Below are positions 45,210 to 54,837 of a stretch of DNA of 64,000 nucleotides, in pieces. Under the pieces are notes generated by a model. It did not search any database, had not been told where the DNA came from, and saw only the letters and a list, made by a program, of their open reading frames with translations. The number at the start of each line of letters is the position of its first letter. The stretch's first letter is position 1. The stretch comes from Aquarana catesbeiana (Eukaryota > Chordata > Amphibia > Anura > Ranidae), in contig NC_133332.1 in the NCBI RefSeq assembly GCF_042186555.1, forward strand, positions 207,541,609 to 207,605,608, written 5' to 3'. A program made the position numbers and the translations under genes.

Positions 45210-46269
45210 GTCTCCGTACTGCCGTGCTCCAGACTTACCATTCTCCCAAGGCTGCTGGATTTCATTGTGGCGTTACCCAACTCCCAGGGCAACACAGTTA
45301 TCCTTATGGTGGTTGACCAGTTCTCAGAAATGTCTCATTGCATTCCACTTAAGAAGTTGCCCACTTCTAATGAACTGGCTTCCATTTTTGCTCGGGAGTT
45401 TTTTCGCTTACATGGGCTACCCAAGGTGATTGTCTCAGACAGGGGTAGTCAGTTTGTGTCCCTGATCTGGTGAGCCTTTTATGCACATTTGGGAATTCAG
45501 CTTGCTTTTTCCTCACCCGCAGTCTAATGGGGCCACAGAATGAGCCAATTAGTCCTTGGAGCAATTCCTACGTTGCTATATTTCTGACCATCATAACAAC
45601 TGGTTAGACCTATTACCGTGGGCAGAGTTCACAATAGTGCCTTGAATTCTTGTCCCCGTTTATGGCTAACTATGGTTTCCAGCCTTCCATGTTGCCTGAC
45701 TAATTTGTTCCACAAAGTATTCCTGGGTTAGAGGAGCATCTCCATGGTCTTCGTTCGACTTGGGCACAAGTCCAGGAGGCTTTGCGACATGCTAATGATA
45801 GGTACAGACTCCATGCTGACCGCAGACGCCTGCCCACCAGGTTGGGGACAGGGTCTGGCTGTCCTCTCGCAACCTCCGACTTCGTGTTCCCTCACTGAAG
45901 TTTGCACCTCAGTTTATTGGACCTTTCCGTATTCTTCACAGGATTAACCCAGTGGCTTACGCATTAGACCTTCCTTCTAACATGCATATTTCGAATGTAT
46001 TTCATGTCTCCTTATTAAAACCTTTGGTCTGCAACCGCTTTACCACCTCGGTCCCACGTCCTCATCCTGTACAGATTGAGAACCATGAGGAGTATGAAGT
46101 ACAGTCCATTGTTGATTCCCATAGGTTCCGTGGGCGCATACAGTACCTGGTGCATTGGAGGGGGTACAGTCCGGAGGAACGCTCTTGGGTCCCATCCTCG
46201 GACGTATTGCCCCTGTCCTCTTCTGTGATTTCCATAGACGTTTTCCCCTCAAGCCTGCTAGTCCTCTGA
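45210..46269 (+). pseudogene. Gypsy integrase with C-terminal chromodomain
   Basis: The integrase core is in 45057-45473: DFIVALPNSQGNTVILMVVD, FSEMSHCIPLKKLPT, FFRLHGLPKVIVSDRGSQF. The third acidic residue region (45480-45560) is in shifted frames. A middle piece with HLHGLRSTW and ALRHANDRYR is near 45735-45800. The last frame (45952-46269) carries HISNVFHVSLLKPL, then the chromodomain EYEVQSIVDSHRFRGRIQYL with VHWRGYSPEERSW. Chromodomains steer integrases to marked chromatin in chromoviruses. Stops and frame changes make it inactive. Confidence 0.88.
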
Positions 46270-46296
46270 GGGGGAGGGGTTGTTGAGGAGGGGGTA

Positions 46297-46707
46297 CTGT
46301 CAGGGCTGGGCTCAGCCCTTCCTTCTCTAAACTGGCCGCTCAGCTGTCAGCTAATTGCCAGCTCCTATCTCTCCAGTTACTCAGCTGTTGATGATATCTT
46401 GCTCGTCGGTCCTGCCTACTTAAGCCATCCAGCCCAGAGGATCTCTGCCTTTGCCGTAGTCAACACCACAGAGACACTGTCCTGCATTCCTGTTAAAAGA
46501 CTTGCTTGGCTGACATCCCTTCTGGCTCCAGATCCTGCTTGCTGTTTTACTACGCTCATCCCTGGCTCCCTGACGTTTGGCTTATCTGACTATCCTGTTC
46601 CTGAACTCTGGCTATGTTTTGACTACGTTTGTTCTATTTACTTAAATTATTAAACAAGTGTGATTTAACTGTACGTCTGTCTCGGTCTGATTTCATGGTT
46701 TCTGACA
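46297..46707 (+). mobile_element. Gypsy 3' LTR, complete
   Basis: A 411-bp block from TGTCAGGGCTGGGCTC to TTTCTGACA, preceded by a purine-rich tract (GAGGGGGAGGGG, 46268-46280; polypurine-type) and followed by GGTTC. It carries TACTTAAGCC, a possible TATA-like region, and ATTAAA near 46652. Confidence 0.9.
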
Positions 46708-47303
46708 GGTTCTCAGTTCAGTAACAAGAAGATCCCTTTTAATTGCGATAATATGGCTGTTGTGCAGACAATTAATAGCGTGTCAGCTTCATCGCCTCTT
46801 TTGGCGTGTTTGCTGTGGCATTTGGTGTTGGCTAGTTTACGTTGCAATGCTTTTGTATATGCTGTTCATGTCCCGGGTTGCACTAATTTCTTGGCCGATG
46901 CTCTTTCTCGTTTTCAGTGGGACAAGGTTCGATTGTTGGCTCCGGGAGCGGCGCGACTGGGAGTTCCTTTGTCCAGCACAGCTGTGGCGGATTGCCTTGG
47001 AATGACTGCAACGCTGATTCGGTGGTCAGTGAGTGAGGCTACATGGTCGAAGTATTCGAGAGTTTTGGAGGAGTGGTTTGCTCTGGTCCATGGTTTGTGT
47101 GGTGCGGTAGTTGCGGGTGATAACGGCTTCTTGGTGTTGTATTTCATAGGTCGGAATATGGGGCGCTGCGCATTGGGGAATTGGTCTGTTCTTGTAGATG
47201 GGGGTTGGACGGTTTGCAGTTGGCTGACATGCCATGTAGTGACAATTCTGTGTTTTTTTGGATAGGGAGATCCAGAATGGATCAAGGCGGGCGGGGTGTG
47301 CGA
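46708..47303 (+). pseudogene. YR retrotransposon 1: RNase H end and first, partial YR copy
   Basis: RNase H resumes with NKKIPFNCDNMAVVQTINS and ends HVPGCTNFLADALSRFQW, the DIRS-type RNase H to YR junction. Then come the start of the recombinase (SVSEATWSKYSRVLEEW) and, after a deletion of about 250 bp relative to the second copy, the catalytic box ALRIGEL (Arg codon 47169-47171) and DNSVFFW-like sequence. At 47303 the sequence jumps back to the RNase H end, so 46753-47303 and 47309 onward are tandem partial duplicates. Confidence 0.8.
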
Positions 47304-48407
47304 GTTGCTGTTGTGCAGGCAATTAATAGTGTGTCAGCTTCATTGCCTCTGGTATGTTTGTTGTGGCATTTGGTGTTGACTAGTTTACGTTGCAATGCTT
47401 TTGTATATGCTGTTCATGTCCCGGGTTATACTAATTCCTTGGCTGATGCACTCTCGGTTTCAGTGGGACAAGCTTTGATCGTTGGCTCCGGGAGCAGCGT
47501 AACTGGGAGTTCCTTGTCCAGCACAGCTGTGGCGGATTGGCTTGGAGTGACTGTGACGCTGATTCAGCGGTCAGTGAGTGAGGCTACATGGTCGAACTAT
47601 TTGAGGGTTTAGGAAGAGTGGTTCAGTCTTGTCCATGGTTTGGGTGGTGCGGTAGTTGCGGGTGATGACGGGTTCTTGGTGTTGTATTTCATTGGTCGGA
47701 ATGTGGGAAAGGGGTGTCGGTGTTGCATAGTAAGTTGGTGGGCTTGGCATTTTTCTTCAAGTTGTTGGGTCGTAGGGATTGTACGAAGGATTTTTTGGTT
47801 CGGCAAGCGGTGAAGGGCTACCGCAGGGGGCGTCGACCGGTGGATGGTCACCGTCCGGTGTCTTTTGAGTTATTGGGTTTGTTGTTTCAGGTGCTTCCTG
47901 ATGTGTGTTTGTCAGCCTATGAGGGCCTTTTCCTTAGCATTTTTTTGGGCACTGAGCATTGGGGAATTGGTCTGTTCTTCTAGATGGGGGTTGGACGGTT
48001 TGCAGTCGGCTGACATGCAATGTAGTGACAATTCTGTATTTTTTTGGATACGGAGGTCCAAGACGGATCAAGCCAGGCGATGTGTGCGAGTGGAGTTTGG
48101 CGTTGCGGGTTCGCCGGCTTGTCCGGTGCAGGTTGTTTCACGTTTTTTGGAGTTACGCCCAGGTCGCGTCGGCCCCTTTTTATTGCATGCGGATGGTTCG
48201 GCTTTGTCTCGGTATCAGTTCACGGCGGTGTTCAGGAGGCGTTTGGTTGTCTTGGGTTTTTGTCCATCCGACTTTGCATCTCATTCCTGTCGAATTAGGG
48301 CCGCAACGGAGGCAGTGTGTTGGGGGTTAAGTGAGGCAGCCTTACAGCGTATTGGTAGGTGGGAATCTTGGCGTTATTGCCTATATGTTCGTCCTCATTT
48401 GTTATGA
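47304..48407 (+). pseudogene. YR retrotransposon 1: second RNase H end and complete tyrosine recombinase domain
   Basis: The recombinase integrates a circular DNA intermediate. The RNase H end (AVVQAINSVSASLP, HVPGYTNSLADALS) is followed by the core-binding part in shifted frames (ATWSNYLRV, VGLAFFFKLLGRRD) and the catalytic part in 47844-48407. There, RI lies in AFFWALSIGEL, where the expected Arg is Ser (codon 47955-47957, AGC). The Lys is in RRSKTDQ, His and Arg in SHSCRIRAATEA (residues 147 and 150), and the nucleophile Tyr in RWESWRYCLYVRP. The 47169 copy keeps the Arg, so this is a point change in the longer copy. Confidence 0.85.
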
Positions 48408-48499
48408 TTTATGTTAGTCTATGTGGGGATTGTGCCTGTATGTTGTCCTGTTTGTCTCCTCTTGTTTTCAGGGGAGGCTGTCTTTATGTTCTCGCTTCT

Positions 48500-49100
48500 A
48501 TGTGTGTGGTGTTTTTGTTGTTTTTTTCTTTACAGGGAAGGGCTCCTACTTGATCTGGATATTGGGCCACTCATACGTCCACTGGGGAGCGAGAAGAGCT
48601 GATGTAGGCATTACTAGGGAGGAGGCGGTGGTTCGTTGGATAGGGATGCCCGGTCTATTGTAGAGTAGAGTGGTTCCTGAGTTTGAGCGTTATGCTTGGT
48701 TTGATAGAGCCCCCGATGTGTTAGTGATACATGCTGGGGGGGAACGATTTAGGGCTACGGTCCATGAGGGAGCTCATCCGGGATGTTAAATATGACTTTC
48801 TTCGGCTTCGCTTAGCTTACCCGGACTTGTTGATAGTATGGTCAGATATGGTGGCCCGTACACAGTGGAGGGGGACTAGGTCAGTTACGGGTCTTAACAA
48901 GGAAAGGGAAAAGTAAATTGGGAGGTGGCACCATTTCTTATGCGCAATGGGGGTTTGGCTGTACGCCATCATTGAAATTGGAATCTTGGCGTTATTTACG
49001 GGGGGACGGCGTTCATTTGAATGCTGTTGGTATTGACATGTGGTGTCTGGGTTTGGAGGAGGGTATCCCGAGGGCCCTGAGGGCGTGGAGGTCTGCATGG
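48500..49100 (+). pseudogene. SGNH/GDSL-type hydrolase-like ORF of YR retrotransposon 1
   Basis: Three conserved blocks of the SGNH esterase fold appear in order. Block I is IWILGHSYVHWG (Ser codon 48571-48573), block III is GGND (48737-48748) preceded by VLVIHA, and block V is GDGVHLNAVG (His codon 49014-49016). The Ser, Gly, Asn, Asp and His positions of the family are all present. A G-run at 48736 adds a frameshift between blocks I and III, and another change separates III and V; a TAG ends the first frame at 48661. The ORF begins about 130 bp after the YR stop, so it is the last gene of the element. SGNH-like ORFs have been described in CR1 LINE ORF1 proteins and, to my knowledge, in some YR retrotransposons. 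The substrate is unknown. Confidence 0.75.
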
Positions 49101-49130
49101 TGGGTGCAAGGTCCTTTTAGGTCATATGGG

Positions 49131-49420
49131 CACAAAAAGGTATGGTGTAGGGACCCGTCTGAGGTACAGCTCCCAGTTGGTGTATGGGTACCTGTGAGTT
49201 GTCTCAGTAGTCAGTGGTTTGTGTGACTGGAGGCCTTAGAAATGACTAGCAGGTACGGTTTGGTTTTATGCCTATTGGGATCTTGGGCTCCTTTCTTTAA
49301 TAAACTGGATGTTATGTTTTGATATGTTATGCCATGTTGATTATTGGATATTTATATTTTGGTTAATAAAAATGGCTGCTATGGCCAATTTACTCCAATT
49401 CTGCGTGTTGTGGTCATTAG
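49131..49420 (+). other. YR retrotransposon 1 3' noncoding region
   Basis: No ORF. TTAATAAAAATGGCTGC near 49363-49379 carries an AATAAA. I could not identify inverted or split direct terminal repeats, so the right limit near 49420 is an estimate. Confidence 0.45.
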
Positions 49421-52400
49421 ATGGAAGGGTGGGATTATTGGCATAGCAGGTAACAAGCCATATTTAATACCATAGTCATGCCCAGCATGTATGGTTAGTC
49501 ACAGCAGCATCTGGGTGCAAACACTTACAGCCCATGAACATGGGAGGAAGCATCCTCTGTGCCAGGCTTTTTCAATGCATAGTTAAGAGGTACAGCTTCC
49601 AGGTACTGACATCTATAGTGATCAGCTTTTTAAATAGCAGCAGTATAGCATCGTTAGCATGGCACCTAAAATTTGGCAATAGGAAGGGAAACAGCAGCAT
49701 CATTATGTAATATAGAGGTAAAAAACAAAAAACAAATTTAAAGGAGCATACTGTGAATATACAATATATCAATATAATGGCAACCTTTCAAATAACAGTT
49801 TTTCATCTTAGCTTAGAGTTCTGCTTTAAAAAGCCAAAAAGTTTTTGGAAATGCATATTTCAGTCAAATTTTTACTGCAACGTTTATGGAATGAGGTCAT
49901 CTGATATCGCTGTTCATGCATCATAAATGGATGTTCAAACAATAAAGTCTCGATTTTAGGCTAAGATTTTGGCCACTTTTACTATTTATCTCAATTCAAC
50001 AGGGTCAGTTAATGTCTCATCAATGCCAACAGTCAGTCAGTAATTTCACTGGGGCACAGATACGTCTGTTCAGACGTAACAATAATATCTCTCCTACAAC
50101 ACATTGCTCAGGTCTCTGAACTTGAACAGACAATTATTAGTGAGCTCAGTATTCACATAATATGGCCCATATTTTGGTTGTACTACTGTATAACATTGTC
50201 AAGATACGTACAATAAGTAAAACATAACCTGAATGCTCACAGCCAGGATATGTAACATGTAAACTCATGAACCAGTGATCAGTAAATGCCAGTAGGTCAA
50301 GAAAAACAGATTTTTGGAAGCAAACATTCCAATTCTCGTCCCCAGCAGCCACTGAGATCCCTCAGATCTTATCCGGCATTTTCTGAAATTGGAATAGTGA
50401 TTTTAGGAGTGCAGCGGAACTGAAGCTTTGAGCCAGAAACAGTTCGGGAAAAGAGCTGAATTGGCTGCTTTGCAGTTTTCTTAGAGTAATTTAATTCCAC
50501 CTTTTGAGCTTGTAGGAATAAAGGGGTTTAAGGAATTCAATTGTGTTCAACCGAGCACAATTCACAAATAATAATTCTATCCACAGAATGTGTGAGGGTT
50601 TTTTTGATGGTATGATAAAAGATTTCAGTGTGTATTATGTTAATTTTCTTACATTGTTAAAGAATAAAGGTACACAACTATCAAATCTATAACAATGATT
50701 ACAAAGCACATATAAATTGTGGAGACTTCTGACAAGTCAAGTGTGTTTTATACAGCTATTTATAAACATTTTTTTAGAAAAATACATTAAAAAAATAACT
50801 GGAGATTTATTTTATGTTTAAAGGTGTTTTTGCAGGTTAAAAGTGACACTAAACTCTGGTTTAAAAAAATAAATTATATTCAGATATATAGTCTTAACTC
50901 AATAAAGTACCTTCTGTTGCCTCCTCCAAATGTCTTTTTTTTTCTTGCTGTGATCTGGCTTCCAGTTGGAGGTGGCTACATCCATTCTCTATGGTCCCAC
51001 TATGATCAGGAACATACCGTAACATATAGACTATGGGAATTGTAGTGTACATAGAGCTGCGCACATGACTGCACCTATTGTGCACTGCTCATTTCAAACA
51101 AACGGAATTGGGGGGGGGGATAGGTTCATGAGCATACAGAGTATTTTAGGGGGGCAGAAAAACACAGTAAGAAATTATTTCATGAAAAATAGATCACAGG
51201 GCCGTTAGAGTGATAAGTGATATTATACAGAGAAGTGTTAATCACCATAATTAATTCACATAAACCATATATATATATCAATCATTCCACTGGATTTTGT
51301 TTTATAAAAAAAAAAAAATCCTCTAAGTACCGTATTCCTGCAGCGCTGTTGTGTGGTCACATGATCTTTTTTTGTTCTTTGGCATCCTTTGGGAAAGATC
51401 CTTGGGAGAGGCTTCTATTACTCTGCTGATGTACAGTATGCTCTCTACAGTGTGGGTATGTGTCTGGGCAGCCCTGATTGGTGCTGTGCCAATCACACTA
51501 AAAAATTAAAACAGTTTCAGAAGAGCAATTCAAATTAAATTATACATATCAAAAAACTTTTTTACGCCTCTCTATGAATCCATATTGAAAATCAGATGTG
51601 TATTTTTTGTGCAATAAGATAGTGTAGGCAGAGTCAGAGTTGACTGACACTAGCTTTTATTTTATTCCAACAGCATCTGCATTCAAGGTTCTTTTTTTAC
51701 TTTACAGGTATTAGTAGTTACATTTGAAATTTGTAATACTGATTTATATTAAAACTAAGCACTTGTATGAAAATTCTAGTAAATGGAATCAATCAGCATA
51801 CTATATCCCACCCCCATAGTGTTTAGCAAAAGGAGGACATGAAGGAGGAGGGAGGGAGGCAACTGTCATTTACCACTGTGTATGTGCCCACATGTGGGAC
51901 TCTATAGTCATGTGGGCTGCACAGATAAGAAAAAGGAGGAAATGAAAAGCTTAGATGGGAACTAAAATTGAACATGCTCTGTAGAGGATACCAGCCGATG
52001 TACAAAATCTTAGGCTGAAATGGGGACACAGAGAGAATAAGAGGGACAGCTGAAGGCAGGGTCAACCAGGTATTTTTCACTCCACACAAAACAAATGCTT
52101 TAGTGGCTTTGTAAATTTGCACATACTGTTATATAGCATTATGTAATGAAAGTTTTTCATAGTCTGGGTTTAATGACACTTTAAGTAATTGATGTATTTG
52201 GATTGTTTTTGAAAATAAAGATATTGTTTATTACCAGTAGAATGTCTGGCGGCATAAACCGATTCAATAGAAACCGTCTGACATTCGGCACGTGTGTATG
52301 GCAGCCGGTTCGACAGAAATGGGCCGTTCGCCTGGCTTCTGTAGAAGGGTCATGACCGAAAAAGGTCTGCCGACCAGCTCCTGATCAGCGCTCTCGGCCA

Positions 52401-52622
52401 GTGGGGAGTGTCCCGCTGTCAGAACACAATAGCACAGCAGGGGAGATCGCTATACTAACATTGGATCATTGGATCGTTAGTACAGCGGCACAGGCCTGAG
52501 CTGTCACTTTAAAGAGGATCCATAGTGAAAGAAAACCTGTCAAGGGGATGGCTGTACAGAATGCCTTCTCTTCTGCTAATTGGCTGCTGTGCTTAAAATT
52601 ATTGTAAAGTCTAGTTTTTCAT
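49421..52622. other. Long stretch without a recognised gene
   Basis: AT-rich and lacking recognisable protein motifs, tandem arrays or transposon ends. G-run at 51110-51119 and A-run at 51307-51318. 52240-52520 contains CGACAGAAATGGGCCGTTCG-like sequence resembling dispersed repeats. It may be unique host DNA. Confidence 0.4.
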
Positions 52623-52815
52623 TTAACCACTTCAGAAATATGACGTCGGGAAATTGGTTCTGTTATCCTGACCGGATGTTATACGACGTGATCAGGATAG
52701 CAAGCCGCGTGGTGATCGTTGATGTGGTGTGTCAGTCTGACACACTTCATCTCCGATCTGGGTAAAGAGCCTCTGACGGAGGTTCTTTACCATGGGATCA
52801 GCCATAACCAATCAC

Positions 52816-53085
52816 ATACAACACGTACAATGAGCCGAGAAAAATGAAGTTCAATAGCCAGTGCGGCTCTTCTGCTTGATTCTGAGCATGCATGGAATTT
52901 TGTGTGTTGGAATTGTGTACACACGATCGGAATTTCCGACAATGGATTTTGTTGCTCTCAAATTTTTGTTGTCTGAAATTCCGACAAAAAATGTCCGATG
53001 GATCCTACACACGGTCGGGATTCCCGACAACAAGCTCCCATCGAACATTTGTTGTTGGAATGTCCGATTGTGTGTACGCGGCATT
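52816..53085. mobile_element. PIF/Harbinger-type MITE, copy 3, truncated on the left
   Basis: It begins at ACGTACAATGAGCCGAGAAA, matching the interior of copy 2 (from about 19617), and ends TCCGATTGTGTGTACGCGGCA (53065-53085), a Harbinger-type right terminus. The left third, including the left inverted repeat, is missing, so it joins directly to TTAA element B at about 52815. Confidence 0.75.
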
Positions 53086-54047
53086 AAAATTACATGGTAG
53101 ATGCAGAACTCAAGATAATGTATTGAGTAGGATCGTCTGCATGAGAATGAGTGCATCCAAGTTATCCCGATGCGTTTCGTGAACAATACCACTCTTCAGG
53201 GGCAGGTGCATGCAAATCTATAAAAAACAAAACATGAGTCGACCATTATGATCCAATGTTGGGGAGGATATGTACAAAAAGAAAGGGAGAGATTTACTCA
53301 TCCCTATGTGTACTTACATTGTAATAAGTCTGGAAAATGGGGGACAAGGAGTCAGAGGCTGTCCAAATTGTCTGTACCGGGAGCTGTGGAAGGGACCCGC
53401 AGAAGAGGGACCGGGTGCATAAACATGATCCCCAAGAAAACGAACTATAAAGATCCAGATAGTGGTGTGAGTGGGCTTCATATCTAAAAATATATGTTGG
53501 GTATACTGTAAATACTCTATATTGTGGGAAGTTGCTAGAGCCCAACACCAAGGTTCAGGTGAACAAGTGAGTGTAAAATAGTGTGTGAGGAGGAAAGAGC
53601 AGATCAGAGATAAAAAGAAAAAAGAAAACCATGAAACAGGTATGGATGACAAAAATAAGAGTGAGCCTCTGTGAGCATGAACAGGAAAAGAATAACCACG
53701 TAATTACCTGTTACTGATGTAGAAAAGTGAATTCCAAGTAGTGTGCATTGTGCACAAAAAGGTGCTGCCATGAGGACTGGACAGAGTGAGGATGTTAAAT
53801 ACACTTGGCACACCCCACGGGGTCCTCCCAACATCATACAGGTGCATCAAGAGAGGAAGAGAGGCACCCAAGCCCGAGCAGTAGCCACCGCCCATGGAGG
53901 CTGGAGATGCCCTCCTCCATATGGTGACACCAGATGGAAAAACTCAAAAACGCCAGCACCAGGAAGCCCTGTGGGGACATCACACACATGACATGGAAGT
54001 GTGACGCCGATTTGCGGTAGAAGCAAACCCACCCGATACCCCCCCGC
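53086..54047 (-). repeat. Noncoding sequence within element B, probably PLE-derived
   Basis: No protein is recognised. The hammerhead-like core at 53169-53199 (minus strand), with CGAAACGCATCGGGATAAC, is the basis for suggesting a PLE terminal region. The rest, with frames on both strands, is unassigned. Confidence 0.35.
53169..53199 (-). ncRNA. Hammerhead-ribozyme-like core (minus strand), best match to consensus
   Basis: On the minus strand: CTGAAGA (53199-53193), helix II GTG/CAC (53192-53190 with 53181-53179) enclosing an 8-base loop, then GAAAC (53178-53174) and GCATC. Helix II starts with the G-C pair expected next to the core, and GAAA follows at once. The minimal helix III (A-C...G/A-T) is of the PLE type known to work as dimers. 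The Watson-Crick partner of C15.2 is A here instead of G, which weakens helix III. Confidence 0.45.
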
Positions 54048-54289
54048 ATCATCCGATGCAAAAACAGACGCGAGTAGAGGAGAGCTGATCGGTGGCTCTC
54101 CTGACACGGGGGGGGGGGGTCTGCGCTGATTGATTATCAGGACAGCCCCCCTGAGGATGCCCACCCAGGATCACCAGGGATGCCACCAGGACCACCAGGG
54201 ATGGCCACCACTGATGACCACCAAGTATGCCACCCATGGCCACAAGTGATGCCAATATGTGCCCACATATGATGCCAATGTGTGCCCAC

Positions 54290-54550
54290 ATATGATGCCA
54301 ATCAGTGCCCATCAGCAATGCCTGCCAGTGCCTCCATAGTAGTGATGTCCATCAGTGCCACCCATCAGTGTCCATCAGTGCCACCCATGAGTGCCCATCA
54401 GTGCTGCATATCAGTGCTCATCAGTGCCGCCTATCAGTGCCCATCAGTGTCGCATATCAGTGCCCATCAGTGTCACATATCAGTGCCCTTTATCAGTACC
54501 ACCTCATCAGTGCCGCCTTATCAGTGCAGCCTCATCAGTGCCCATCAGTG
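54290..54550 (+). repeat. GTGCCCATCA-type minisatellite in copy B
   Basis: Units such as CAGTGCCCATCAGTG, CAGTGCCACCCAT and CAGTGCCGCCTTAT repeat as in copy A. Long open frames across the array on the plus strand are periodicity artefacts. Confidence 0.85.
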
Positions 54551-54837
54551 AAGTAGAAAACATACTTATTTACAAAATTTTATACCAGAAATGAAGAAAA
54601 ACTTTATTTTTTCAAAATTTTCGGTGTTTTTTATTTGTTTAGCAAAAAATAAAAACCCCAGAAGTGATCAAATACCACCAAAAGAAAGCTCTATTTGTGG
54701 CAACAAAATGATAAAACATTTTGTTTGGATACTGTGTAGCATGCCCGAGCAATTGTCATTTAAACAGTGAAATCGCTGAAAGCTGAAAAGTGGCTTGGGC
54801 AAGAAGGGACAAAAGTGCCTGGTATTGAAGTGGTTAA

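Larger units (their letters stand above)
42087..46707 (+). mobile_element. Ty3/Gypsy chromovirus-type LTR retrotransposon, decayed
   Basis: Order: 5' LTR (truncated), gag, protease, RT, RNase H, integrase, chromodomain, 3' LTR. This pol order with RT before integrase is Ty3/Gypsy, and the C-terminal chromodomain marks a chromovirus. It lies inside the YR retrotransposon RNase H with a GGTTC target duplication. Many frameshifts and substitutions disable it. Confidence 0.9.
41551..49420 (+). mobile_element. Tyrosine-recombinase (DIRS/Ngaro-type) retrotransposon 1, 5'-truncated, split by a gypsy element
   Basis: Order on the plus strand: RNase H (41551-42086 and 46708-46960), a partly duplicated RNase H/YR segment, tyrosine recombinase (to 48407), SGNH-hydrolase-like ORF (48540-49090) and 3' noncoding sequence with AATAAA near 49364. 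Gag and the RT are absent; homology to the RNase H domain starts abruptly near 41551. The gypsy element 42087-46707 interrupts it, and removal of that element and one GGTTC restores continuity. The SGNH-like third ORF points to the Ngaro-type branch, but terminal repeats were not identified. Confidence 0.8.
52623..54837 (+). mobile_element. TTAA-bounded nonautonomous transposon copy B, with internal insertion
   Basis: Starts TTAACCACTTCAG (52623) and ends TATTGAAGTGGTTAA (54837). The left section (GTTATCCTGACCGGATG, GGTAAAGAGCCTCTGACGG) matches copy A. It breaks at about 52815, where a Harbinger-type MITE fragment and PLE-like noncoding sequence intervene, and resumes near 54048 with GATGC.AAAACAGACGCGAGTAGAGGAGAGC. 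The minisatellite and right end follow. It retains the undisturbed L1 target site at 54628-54640. Confidence 0.7.

Noticed and set aside
54282..54594. Three overlapping open frames on the plus strand
   Set aside because: They arise from minisatellite units without stop codons and move together in period; the same repeat in copy A does not keep the frame.
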